Positions 1 to 6,235 are shown, counted from the stretch's first letter. The stretch: DNA of 7,786 nucleotides from UBA7328 sp036479115 (GCA_036479115.1 JAZGFD010000134.1:1-7786); one strand, 5' to 3'. The notes: generated by a model from the letters alone, not told the origin. Program-made: numbers and translations.

Positions 1-139
1 ATTTTTCACAAAATGAGTTGTTTTGGATGTGATTTACATTTATTGAGATTCGGTGATGCCTGAGTATCAGCTAATTGAAAAATATATAAAGATCGCCAAA
101 AGAAACTTTTTTGATTTTGTGTGTTTCCAGAGTGGGCTC
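1..139 (+). mobile_element. MITE copy 1, left end cut by window edge
   Basis: This stretch aligns nearly base for base with the complete 160-bp element at 1866-2025. Shared blocks include GAGTTGTTTTGGATG, GAGATTCGGTGATGCCTGAG, ATCGCCAAAAGAAAC and the right terminus AGAGTGGGCTC (AGTGGACTC in the other copy). About 20 bases of the left terminus lie outside the window, so its own target duplication cannot be checked. It is more diverged than copy 2. The central hairpin still forms because the only stem change turns a G-C pair into G-T/G-U. It encodes no protein. It sits about 60 bp upstream of the nucleoid-associated protein gene, so it could influence that gene's expression, but no promoter match was seen inside it. 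Confidence 0.85.
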
Positions 140-199
140 AACATTAGGGGATTTACTTTTACTCTCTTATTATTATAATTGGTAAACTATTCTATTGAA

Positions 200-1243
200 A
201 TGAGTACACAGATTAATTTTAAAGACACTGCGATATTAAGTCTTATTACACATCACGTGGGAAATAGCCATTATGAAGATTCATTAATTTTATCTGACGA
301 AACGTCGTCACTATCTGATGAGGCTACAATGGAATATCTCATGGCTTATTTCTTGAGCCAATTCCAACCAGTTGATATCCAAAAATTTACACACACTATT
401 GGCCTTGAAATGAATGAGGTATATAGTTGCATAAAGAATATATTTCATGATGAAAATCAATTTATTCAAGAATCAAAAAATCTGACAAAAATGCTATATC
501 AGCATGCAGTTCATCCGCAAATAAAATCAGGAGAACTGAATGTTGTCCTATTTGAAAATGTAGAATTGGATGGAATATCAGTATCAGCCGTAGGTATTTT
601 CAAATCAGAAAGCAATGTCCCATTCCTTAGAATGGCCACACAAAAACAGGGTTATTTTATTGACCATGAATATGGATTTGATTTGAAAAGCCTCGATAAA
701 GCCTGCCTTGTTTTTAACATAGATGAAAGCGAAGGATACCAAGCTATAACTATAGATAAAAAGAATAAATCCGATGCTCAGTATTGGGTAGATGATTACC
801 TCAGACTCACTCCTATAGCCGATGAATATAATGTAACAAAGGAATTTTTAAGTGTAACAAAAGACTTCTTAACAGATGAACTTCCATCCATTGGCCCTCT
901 GGAAAGAACGGATCAAATAGATATGCTTAATCGCACTATGGATTACTTCAAAGGAAACGAGACTTTTAATAAAGAAGAATTTGAGAATGAAGTATTTCAG
1001 AGCGATAATGTGATATCTTCATTTAGAAATTTCGAAGAAGGCTTGGCAGAAGAGCAACAGCCACAACAATCATTTTACATTTCGGAGAAAGCAGTAAAAA
1101 AGCAAGCAAGAATATATAAAAGTGTGTTGAAGCTGGATAAAAATTTTCATGTTTATATTCATGGAAATCGAGATATGATAGAGAAGGGTGTAGACGAGGA
1201 AGGTAGGAAATATTATAAAATTTACTATGAAGAGGAAAATTGA
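200..1243 (+). CDS. 37-kDa nucleoid-associated protein (NdpA/YejK family)
   Basis: Predicted 347-residue cytoplasmic protein of the nucleoid-associated NdpA/YejK family (Pfam NA37), DNA-bound proteins of poorly defined role. The N-terminus carries the family's ITHHVGN signature, followed by the LMAYFLSQFQP and FTHTIGLEMNEVY segments seen in Bacteroidota members. The middle has an ELNVVLFENVELDG strand region. The C-terminus ends with the family-like block KNFHVYIHGNRDMIEKGVD and a YKIYYEEEN tail. Length matches the usual ~340-350 residues. A TTG at 179 would add seven residues, but the ATG at 200 is preferred because the added residues match nothing recognised and there is no Shine-Dalgarno to favour either; Bacteroidota often lack one. 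Its last 17 bases overlap the next gene, which suggests translational coupling. The family call is from remembered sequence patterns. Confidence 0.88.
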   Translation: MSTQINFKDTAILSLITHHVGNSHYEDSLILSDETSSLSDEATMEYLMAYFLSQFQPVDIQKFTHTIGLEMNEVYSCIKNIFHDENQFIQESKNLTKMLYQHAVHPQIKSGELNVVLFENVELDGISVSAVGIFKSESNVPFLRMATQKQGYFIDHEYGFDLKSLDKACLVFNIDESEGYQAITIDKKNKSDAQYWVDDYLRLTPIADEYNVTKEFLSVTKDFLTDELPSIGPLERTDQIDMLNRTMDYFKGNETFNKEEFENEVFQSDNVISSFRNFEEGLAEEQQPQQSFYISEKAVKKQARIYKSVLKLDKNFHVYIHGNRDMIEKGVDEEGRKYYKIYYEEEN

Positions 1244-1700
1244 CCCTATCTTGCTTACCAATGCAATAAAAGAGTGTATCGATAAAAGCATATTGTGCTG
1301 GCTCGCCACAGTATCTAATGAAAACATGCCCAATGTATCACCTAAAGAAATATTCAATTACTACGGATCAAATAGTATTATCGTGGCGAATATCGCATCG
1401 CCACAAAGTGTAAAAAATATTAAACAGAATGAAAATGTATGTCTGAGTTTAGTGGACATTCTTGTTCAAAAAGGATATCAAATTAAGGGGAAAGCTAGCA
1501 TTGTCAGAAAAGAAGATTCTGGATTTCAGGAAATGGAAAAGATTTTATCTCAAATGACAAAAGGAGAATACCCCTTCTCAACCATTATAAAAATTTCTAT
1601 CCATCAAATAAAATCGATTATAGCTCCTAAATATATTCTTTACCCTGAAACTACGGAAAAACAACAAATTGAAAGCGCAAAAATTGCATACGGATTTTGA
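1227..1700 (+). CDS. Pyridoxamine 5'-phosphate oxidase-family protein (FMN-binding split barrel)
   Basis: A 157-residue cytoplasmic protein of the small PNPOx-like split-barrel group, which usually binds FMN or a related flavin as a dimer. Residues 23-75 (LCWLATVSNENMPNVSPKEIF, then IIVANIASPQSVKNIKQNENV) are the standard first strands and flavin-binding region. VCLSLVDILVQKGYQIKGKASIV is the second half of the barrel. The C-terminal third (IIAPKYILYPETTE) resembles close family members. Substrate is unknown, and it need not act on vitamin B6. The ATG lies 17 bases inside the upstream gene in another frame, so the pair is probably co-transcribed. The 60 C-terminal codons are duplicated at 7006-7190. 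That copy is diverged and truncated, so this one is the intact parent type. Confidence 0.88.
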   Translation: MKRKIDPILLTNAIKECIDKSILCWLATVSNENMPNVSPKEIFNYYGSNSIIVANIASPQSVKNIKQNENVCLSLVDILVQKGYQIKGKASIVRKEDSGFQEMEKILSQMTKGEYPFSTIIKISIHQIKSIIAPKYILYPETTEKQQIESAKIAYGF

Positions 1701-1810
1701 GTGGAGATGAAACAACACACGTGTATAAGAATCTAAGAAAAAGGCATCACAGAATATCAAAAACTAGAACCCCACCCAAAATCATCTATTTTATAAAATT
1801 CGACAGTTTC

Positions 1811-1864
1811 CGTTCAGGCACTACATAAGAGTTTTTTTAGCCAAAATTGATACTACCTGAATAG
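1811..1864 (-). repeat. Short TTCAGG-ended repeat, copy 1
   Basis: Read on the minus strand, this ~54-bp unit begins CTATTCAGGTAGTATCAA, continues with TTTTGGCTAAAAAAACTCTT and ends ATGTAGTGCCTGAACG, so its ends are imperfect inverted repeats (TTCAGG ... CCTGAA). A related unit lies at 4720-4780, a half unit at 2943-2967, and a duplicated copy at 7302-7355. It encodes nothing visible. It could be a tiny non-autonomous element or a REP-like 3'-flank sequence. The MITE at 1866 is inserted right at its end. Confidence 0.6.
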
Positions 1865-1865
1865 T

Positions 1866-2025
1866 GAGTCCACTCCGTAAACAGAAGATTTACATAAAAA
1901 GAGTTGTTTTGGATGAAATTTGCATTTTTGGAGATTCGGTGATGCCTGAGCATCAGCTATTTGAGAAAAATGTAAAGTTCGCCAAAAGAAACTTTTTTGA
2001 TTTTTTGTGTTTCCGGAGTGGACTC
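1866..2025 (+). mobile_element. MITE copy 2, complete 160-bp hairpin element
   Basis: The ends are a perfect 12-bp terminal inverted repeat, GAGTCCACTCCG and CGGAGTGGACTC. It is flanked by a direct repeat AATAGT (1860-1865 and 2026-2031). The duplicated locus at 7346-7360 shows the same flank with a single AATAGT and no insert, so insertion is directly demonstrated. Counting one base further each side (TGAG...CTCA) gives a 4-bp duplication ATAG, so the exact boundary is ambiguous. The whole element is an imperfect palindrome. The two ~70-base arms match over long stretches (TTTTGG, ATTTTT and others), and the centre is TGATGC-CTGA-GCATCA at 1940-1955. No ORF is credible, so it must be mobilised in trans by a transposase not in this window. 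Confidence 0.93.
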
Positions 2026-2041
2026 AATAGTTACTGTTCTT

Positions 2042-2201
2042 CTAATTGGCAATAAAATCAATTGCGGCTTCAATAATATTGTCTTTGCCATTACCAAACT
2101 CAATTCTCTTTTAATGGTATATGAGTAGCCACAAAATTTGAATATTCATGGACAATGGCTTCAAGCATGTCCTTACCCTGACTTCTCCACCATTTAGGCT
2201 A
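2042..2201 (-). pseudogene. Remnants of an unrecognised minus-strand gene
   Basis: Two short minus-strand reading frames abut here. One (stop at 2042-2044) ends in GKDNIIEAAIDFIAN. The other, in a different frame (stop at 2100-2102, open back to a TAG at 2199-2201), reads PKWWRSQGKDMLEAIVHEY followed by SNFVATHIPLKEN. Both contain a GKD(x)2-3EA block, which hints at a decayed duplicate of one coding sequence, but I do not recognise the family. The AAIDFIAN terminus is shared with the minus-strand frame ending at 7367. No start codon with an upstream signal was found. Random open frames in A+T-rich DNA remain possible. Confidence 0.35.
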
Positions 2202-2278
2202 CAAAGAATATCACAGGTGTTACACAAGAGAATTTATTTTATTATCTAGCAATAAGGACTTAAAAAAAAACAAATCCA

Positions 2279-2917
2279 ATGGCTAAGCCCCTATCAGTGT
2301 CAACATTACTACTGATTGGTATGTCAGCCACTATTATAGTAGGTGCAGGTGAGTATATGCTCCATTACATTCCAGAAGGGCCAAAAGGCGAAATTTCTAT
2401 GTTAGAAAATGTACCACTCAAACGTGCCAGTATAGGTCATTTTTTAGTGGTTTTTGGAGCCCCATTTTACTTTGCAGGATATTATGGATTGATGAAGTTA
2501 TTTATGGCAAATAATAGTTTGTTAGCAGGCCTTCTTTTTATTACTGGTGTACTTTCTTTCTCAATAGGTGGAGTATGGGTATCATCGCGGTATTTTGCGG
2601 CAGAAGTACTGCAAAAAAGTTCTGGTACCCCTGACTTTTCTTTTTATCTACAATCTTATGAATATCACTATCAGGTTCTGATTTGGGCGTTGAGGATATT
2701 AATAGGAATAGTCTCTGTAATTTTTGTTATCCTCATTCTCACTAATCAGCAGGGTTTGAATAAATGGTTAGCCATTGCCAATCCTATAGTACTTCTGGCT
2801 TTGATAATGTCATTACTGATCTTGTTCAAACCTTTGGGAATACATGTAGTGCCCTCAGCAATGAATGTGGCTCATTTTATATTCTTTGGCTTGTTATTAT
2901 TGCAATTAAAAAGATAA
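2279..2917 (+). CDS. Six-helix membrane protein of unknown function (DUF6796-like)
   Basis: A 212-residue integral inner-membrane protein. Hydrophobic segments lie near residues 7-25, 52-75, 79-101, 132-155, 163-183 and 189-209, giving about six helices. Residues 26-50 form a polar loop (EYMLHYIPEGPKG) and residues 102-131 another. The layout resembles the DUF6796 family of small Bacteroidota and Firmicutes membrane proteins, but that match is tentative and no catalytic motif is visible. The ATG follows an A-rich stretch with no Shine-Dalgarno, as is common in this phylum. It is followed by the VCBS/ASPIC gene 110 bp downstream, with a half copy of a TTCAGG repeat between, so shared transcription is uncertain. 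Confidence 0.75.
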   Translation: MAKPLSVSTLLLIGMSATIIVGAGEYMLHYIPEGPKGEISMLENVPLKRASIGHFLVVFGAPFYFAGYYGLMKLFMANNSLLAGLLFITGVLSFSIGGVWVSSRYFAAEVLQKSSGTPDFSFYLQSYEYHYQVLIWALRILIGIVSVIFVILILTNQQGLNKWLAIANPIVLLALIMSLLILFKPLGIHVVPSAMNVAHFIFFGLLLLQLKR

Positions 2918-2942
2918 ACCAATCATGAAAAACTAAATATAT

Positions 2943-2967
2943 CTACTCAGGAGGTACCAATTTTGGA
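2943..2967 (+). repeat. Short TTCAGG-type repeat, half copy
   Basis: The sequence CTACTCAGGAGGTACCAATT followed by TTGGA matches the left half of the unit at 1811-1864 (minus strand) and of the unit at 4720-4780. It starts 26 bp after the stop of the membrane-protein gene. Just beyond it, 2971-2986 is a small A/T hairpin (AAAAAG-TATG-CTTTTT). This could be a weak terminator or chance in A+T-rich DNA. The right half of the unit (ATGT...CCTGA) is not recognisable here. Confidence 0.4.
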
Positions 2968-3027
2968 TAAAAAAAGTATGCTTTTTGAGAAGTTAGATAA
3001 AGAGTAATAATAGTAAAAATATTTTTT

Positions 3028-4710
3028 ATGAAAAAGACATTAATTGGAGTACTACTAGCAATTGTATTATTATTTGCAGTTGGACTATTCTTCTTCTCTA
3101 CAGATTCAAAAAACCCTTATACAGAAACGGAATGGGGCAAGTTTACAGGAACTTGTGCATCTGAAGAAGTTCCAAAAAACAATTTTGGAAAAAATTTTCA
3201 CAGTTGTGATTATAGTGTGCCAAAGGAAGAAATACCTGTATTTGAATCGGTTTCTTTTCCATTCCAAAATGTATTCGACAACAACAAGTCGCTCCCAATT
3301 ATGGGATCAGCAATGATTGATATCGACAATGATGGAGTAGATGAAGTATTTGTAAGTGGTGGCGTTACCCAAGAAGATGCTATTTTCAAATATGAAAATG
3401 GAGGTTTTAAAGACATCAGCGCTATGGTGAAACTGCCAAAAAAACCAGTAAATACTACCACTTACGGGGCGGCCTCTTTTGATATGGATAATGATGGTAA
3501 TATCGATCTGTTTCTTGCAGGAGACTACGGTGTAATCTGGCTTAAAAATAAAGGCGGTGTGTTTACGCTTACCAATCTCAATGTGCCATTAAATGACAAA
3601 TCAGTGCCATTATCCATTACAATTGGAGATGTTAATAGAGATGGTCATGCTGATATATTTGTGAGCAATTATATTAAAATAAGTGAGATGGAAGGCCAGA
3701 CAATTTTTAAAGATTTTACTTATGGATCTTCCAGTTTGATGATGATGAATAATGGAGATGACACCTTTTTTGATGCCACCCAAGATTTAGGACTTACCTA
3801 TATTCACAATACTTTCAGTGCGGTCTTAGTAGACCTTGACAATGACGGCTTTTTAGATCTCGTAGTAGCCTACGACACAGGTGAGGTAAGGACATATAAG
3901 AATAATGGTGGCAAAAGTTATAAAATGATTGAGAACCCAATCACCGGAAAATATGCTTATCCAATGGGTATAGCGGTTGGAGACTATAACAATGATGGAA
4001 ATATTGATTTATTTTTCTCTAATACGGGCTCGTCTGTTCCTACATTTTTAGCAAGAGGAGATTTGGCCAAAGACGATGAATATATTTCAGATTGGATTTT
4101 ATTTAGAAATGATGGCAATTTTAATTTTACTGATGTTGCCGTAGAAACCAAAGTGTCAAATTTTGAATTTTCATGGGGAGCTATATTTGAAGACTTTAAT
4201 CTTGACGGCCTGCAAGACTTAGTTGTGGCTGAAAACTACGTGGATTTTCCACCACATAAGCTATTTAAATTACCAGGAAGATTCTTAATACAAAGAAAAG
4301 ATGGAACTTTCTCAGCTGTTGAAGATCAGGCAAAAGCAATTAATAAAAACTATGCAATTACTCCACTATCTAGTGATTTTAATCAGGATGGTTATCCTGA
4401 CCTTATATTTGTAAACCTTAATGGAAAAATAAAAGCCCTGATTAATAAAGGTGGTGAAGCTAATTTTCTTGCTGTCAGGTTGCATGAAAATGTTGAAAAT
4501 GTAGGAGCTAGAATACAAGTAAATAAAAATGACGGAACCATCCTTTCCGATTCATATATACTAGGTGAAGGATTGGCAAGTGATCAGACATCCACTGTTA
4601 CTTTCGGTCTTGGCAACATTACTTCTGTAAAATCTATTGTTATCAACTACATTAATGGCAATACACATACTATCAATAACCCTGAGATCAACAAGGTGCA
4701 TCGATTATAA
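3028..4710 (+). CDS. Exported CRTAC1-like VCBS/FG-GAP protein with ASPIC/UnbV domain
   Basis: A 560-residue protein. Residues 1-24 are a signal peptide or N-terminal anchor (MKKT, then a long hydrophobic run), so it acts outside the cytoplasm. No lipobox was seen. Two cysteines, C43 and C60, could form a disulfide. Seven calcium-binding DxDxDG-type loops follow at about residues 98, 152, 201, 269, 319, 389 and 450 (for example DIDNDGVDE, DMDNDGNID, DFNQDGYPD), the VCBS/FG-GAP pattern of a seven-bladed beta-propeller. Residues ~480-555 are an ASPIC/UnbV domain, including GARIQV, GEGLASDQ and VTFGLG. Such proteins are widespread in marine and soil Bacteroidota. They are thought to bind calcium and possibly surface partners; their specific role is unknown. 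All repeats are intact and the frame is unbroken. Confidence 0.92.
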   Translation: MKKTLIGVLLAIVLLFAVGLFFFSTDSKNPYTETEWGKFTGTCASEEVPKNNFGKNFHSCDYSVPKEEIPVFESVSFPFQNVFDNNKSLPIMGSAMIDIDNDGVDEVFVSGGVTQEDAIFKYENGGFKDISAMVKLPKKPVNTTTYGAASFDMDNDGNIDLFLAGDYGVIWLKNKGGVFTLTNLNVPLNDKSVPLSITIGDVNRDGHADIFVSNYIKISEMEGQTIFKDFTYGSSSLMMMNNGDDTFFDATQDLGLTYIHNTFSAVLVDLDNDGFLDLVVAYDTGEVRTYKNNGGKSYKMIENPITGKYAYPMGIAVGDYNNDGNIDLFFSNTGSSVPTFLARGDLAKDDEYISDWILFRNDGNFNFTDVAVETKVSNFEFSWGAIFEDFNLDGLQDLVVAENYVDFPPHKLFKLPGRFLIQRKDGTFSAVEDQAKAINKNYAITPLSSDFNQDGYPDLIFVNLNGKIKALINKGGEANFLAVRLHENVENVGARIQVNKNDGTILSDSYILGEGLASDQTSTVTFGLGNITSVKSIVINYINGNTHTINNPEINKVHRL

Positions 4711-4719
4711 AAGAGGTGA

Positions 4720-4780
4720 CTATTCAGGAGGTTTATATTTTAGCTAAAAGTGGACTCTTTTTCCGCTTCATGTTACCTGA
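4720..4780 (+). repeat. Short TTCAGG-ended repeat, copy 2
   Basis: This ~61-bp unit begins CTATTCAGGAGGTTTATATT, continues TTAGCTAAAAG...CTCTT and ends CATGTTACCTGA. It follows the layout of the unit at 1811-1864 read on the minus strand, and the left end is the best-conserved part. It starts 10 bp after the stop codon of the VCBS/ASPIC gene. As in the other copies, it lies in the 3' flank of a gene. Confidence 0.5.
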
Positions 4781-4809
4781 TTATTAAAAGAGCTACTTCT
4801 TTTAGTAAT
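4780..4809 (+). terminator. Possible terminator hairpin after the VCBS/ASPIC gene
   Basis: ATTATTAAAAGA and TCTTTTAGTAAT form a 12-bp stem with one T-G pair and a 6-base loop (GCTACT), 70 bp after the stop codon. The stem is A/T-rich and is not followed by a clean T-run, so termination is inferred from position and symmetry only. It could serve either strand. Confidence 0.35.
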
Positions 4810-4857
4810 ATTCGCAACTTTTTATGAAATTAAAATGATAAAATTTAAGAGGTATGT

Positions 4858-4885
4858 CTCAGATATTCAACGTGTTATATCTGAG
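4858..4885. repeat. 9-bp perfect inverted repeat
   Basis: CTCAGATAT and ATATCTGAG are separated by 10 bases. Only a weak TTTT follows on the plus strand. The role is unknown; it could be a protein-binding site, a weak terminator or part of a decayed element. Confidence 0.4.
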
Positions 4886-5130
4886 GATATGTGTTTTCGT
4901 TCAGACACTACTTAGTTTTGATGATTATTCATACTTGTGCAATGAATCTATGTGAGGGTGAATCAAGGTAGCATCTAACTAAGAAAATCCACTTAAATTT
5001 CTTTTAAAAAATATAAGCTTTCTCCTACAGTCTTGACTGGGTTCAACATCAGCTTCAATCTAGGTCGTGCCGACCGATAGAAGCCTTATTTATTACCATT
5101 AGTGATCCGTGTTATTATTCCGAATATAGT

Positions 5131-5454
5131 TTAATCAACGAACGTTTCTTGTATAATATCTTTGCATTTCTGTATTTCAGATTTTGATAATCGGTCAAAT
5201 GTTTTTAGTATTCTCGATTTGTCAATTGTTCGAATTTGGTCGATTGCAATCATTCCTTTTTTATCGTTATGCTTGACTTCGATTCTTGTCGGATACTTTT
5301 TCAAGTTAGTTGTCATTGGCACAACAACTATTGTTTTCAGAAATTTGTTTATTTCATTCGGTGATACAATTACGCAAGGACGAGTTTTTTTAATTTCGCT
5401 ACCAATTGTCGGATTAAGATTCACAAGTACAATTGAATATTGTATTAATTCCAT
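5131..5454 (-). CDS. mazF: MazF/PemK-type endoribonuclease toxin
   Basis: A 107-residue protein with the MazF/PemK fold pattern, which in characterised members cuts mRNA at short sequence motifs. Visible family features are the start QYSIVLVNLNPTIGSEIKKT with RPCVIVSP (the GSE..K.RP core, R25), the second strand VVVPMTT (T48/T49), and IDQIRTIDKSRIL near residues 71-83. Length is typical (105-120). The start ATG lies within the 3' end of the antitoxin gene, overlapping by 10 bases, the usual coupled arrangement that keeps toxin output tied to antitoxin. Cleavage specificity cannot be read from sequence. Nothing appears truncated, so the toxin is probably functional. It lies on the strand opposite to the genes on its left. 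Confidence 0.92.
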   Translation of the reverse strand: MELIQYSIVLVNLNPTIGSEIKKTRPCVIVSPNEINKFLKTIVVVPMTTNLKKYPTRIEVKHNDKKGMIAIDQIRTIDKSRILKTFDRLSKSEIQKCKDIIQETFVD

Positions 5455-5690
5455 TCTTCAAAATTTTCATCTTCGAAGACATCATTGAAGAGTAATCTGT
5501 CGTCATTATTTTCACGCATTTTTTCAAAAGCTTTACCCCAGTTTTTTCTTGGGCTATTAATTGGTTTTAGAATTATTTGTCCTTTTTCCAAAATCATTTC
5601 AACCTTATCTTTTATATTGTATTTTTCCAGAATCGTTTTACTTAAACGAAGGCCTTTTGAATTTCCGATTTGTATAATTGCTGTTTCCAT
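5445..5690 (-). CDS. mazE: MazE-type AbrB-fold antitoxin
   Basis: An 81-residue antitoxin. Residues 1-44 form a swapped-hairpin AbrB/SpoVT DNA-binding domain, recognisable by IIQIGNSKGLRLSKTILEKY and the following VEMILEKGQIILKP. The C-terminal half is charged and probably disordered, ending in the acidic tail DVFEDENFEEWN, which in this family wraps the toxin. It precedes the toxin gene and overlaps it by 10 bases, the classical order. Regulation is likely by autorepression: a perfect palindrome lies just upstream of the start and overlaps the predicted -7 element. The start ATG is followed directly by the conserved domain, so no other start is needed. Confidence 0.9.
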   Translation of the reverse strand: METAIIQIGNSKGLRLSKTILEKYNIKDKVEMILEKGQIILKPINSPRKNWGKAFEKMRENNDDRLLFNDVFEDENFEEWN

Positions 5691-5698
5691 AATTTTAT

Positions 5699-5712
5699 TT
5701 TGTAATTACAAA
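5699..5712. promoter_or_regulatory. Perfect 14-bp palindrome, likely antitoxin operator
   Basis: TTTGTAATTACAAA reads the same on both strands. It lies 8 bp before the antitoxin start and overlaps four bases of the predicted -7 promoter element. AbrB-type antitoxins generally bind palindromes in their own promoters, so occupancy here would block transcription. Binding is inferred. Confidence 0.6.
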
Positions 5713-5739
5713 GTTACTACATATTTTTGAATGCGCAAA
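5709..5739 (-). promoter_or_regulatory. Bacteroidota-type promoter of the toxin-antitoxin operon
   Basis: On the minus strand, TTTG (5739-5736) is followed after exactly 19 bases by TAACTTTG (5716-5709). This fits the published Bacteroidota consensus (-33 TTTG, 19 bp, -7 TAnnTTTG). Transcription would start a few bases downstream, close to the antitoxin ATG at 5690, leaving a very short leader. Confidence 0.7.
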
Positions 5740-5881
5740 GTTTTTTTCGTATTAATAGCAACGGTTTGTATAAGAAAAGTAGCCGATTTCGGAAGTAGAA
5801 TATTTCAGTTTGCTACAATTTTTAATGCGAACTACAATGCTCATTTTTGCTACTATTTCGCCTATTATTTTTATTCGTTGT

Positions 5882-6235
5882 GTGTGCCCAGCATGGGTAG
5901 CTATCCTTCAAGATAGCTAAATATTCTGGAGGGAGGAAGTCCCTTATGTGCCAGTGTGACGACTGGAAACATTAGTAAGCTACAAGGGTGTTGGTGGTGA
6001 CGCCAGATCTGAAAGAAGCAGGACTACAAAAGTCGGTTCTAACGAATAGTGAATGGAGAGTAGTTTCTGAAAGAAACCTAAGACATATTGATGTCTTAGT
6101 CAAAGAGAAGAGTGAAGCGGTATGATACAGAGGCCATAAGAGGTGGGTTGAGCAAGCACATCTTTATAAAGCCCAAAGAATACCAAAAGGCTCTATTGGT
6201 AGATCTAGTGCATAGGGAACTAAATTCATGCACCC
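5882..6235 (+). ncRNA. Group II intron RNA, domains I-III region
   Basis: The 5' terminus GTGTGCCCAGC is followed by a series of clean stems: TAGCTATC/GATAGCTA (about 5897-5919), CCAGT-GTGACG-ACTGG, GTTTCT-GAA-AGAAAC (6063-6077), CTAAGACAT-ATTG-ATGTCTTAG (6078-6099) and GTGCAT...ATGCAC near 6210-6235. The stretch GGTGACGCCAGATCTGAAAG followed by AAGC and a CTAACGAATAG block is close to the conserved domain I sequence of bacterial introns (GTGACGC..ATCTGAAGGAAGC). The exact subclass was not determined. No match between the adjoining 5' exon (CGTTGT) and an exon-binding loop was found by eye. Confidence 0.85.

Larger units (their letters stand above)
1516..2069 (+). repeat. Long direct repeat, copy A (contains MITE)
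   Basis: This segment matches 7006-7394 on the same strand. It covers the last 60 codons of the PNPOx-like gene, its 3' flank, a short TTCAGG-ended repeat, and the last eight codons (AAIDFIAN, stop) of a minus-strand reading frame. Copy A is 554 bp and copy B 389 bp. The difference is almost exactly the 160-bp MITE plus a 6-bp target duplication. Identity outside the MITE is high, with scattered substitutions and an occasional single-base indel. Similarity starts at ATTCTGGATTTCAGG and stops after GCGGCT. Confidence 0.93.
4711..5130. other. 420-bp gene-free stretch with repeats and hairpins
   Basis: No convincing gene lies here. It contains a short TTCAGG-ended repeat (4720-4780), an A/T-rich hairpin (4780-4809), a 9-bp inverted repeat (4858-4885) and a fragment CGTTCAGACACTAC (4899-4912), which resembles the right end of the TTCAGG repeat. 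There is also a small GC-rich hairpin GGTCG-TGC-CGACC (5063-5075). A 30-codon minus-strand frame (4993-5085, containing FYRSARPRLKLMLNPVKTVG) looks protein-like and may be a gene remnant, but it has no start and I do not recognise it. Confidence 0.6.

Noticed and set aside
154..161. TACTTTTA as a -7 element for the nucleoid-associated gene
   Set aside because: The final base differs from the consensus and there is no TTTG at the required distance upstream.
1864..2055. 63-codon plus-strand open frame from a GTG
   Set aside because: It lies across the MITE hairpin, with its first codon in the target duplication. It exists only because of the insertion and resembles no protein.
4749..4757. AGTGGACTC match to the MITE terminus inside the TTCAGG repeat
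   Set aside because: The nine bases are explained by the short repeat's own TAAAA...ACTCTT segment. No further MITE sequence or second terminus is nearby.
5162..5488. 108-codon plus-strand frame opposite the toxin gene
   Set aside because: It is a shadow of the MazF-type gene on the other strand, whose family motifs are clear.
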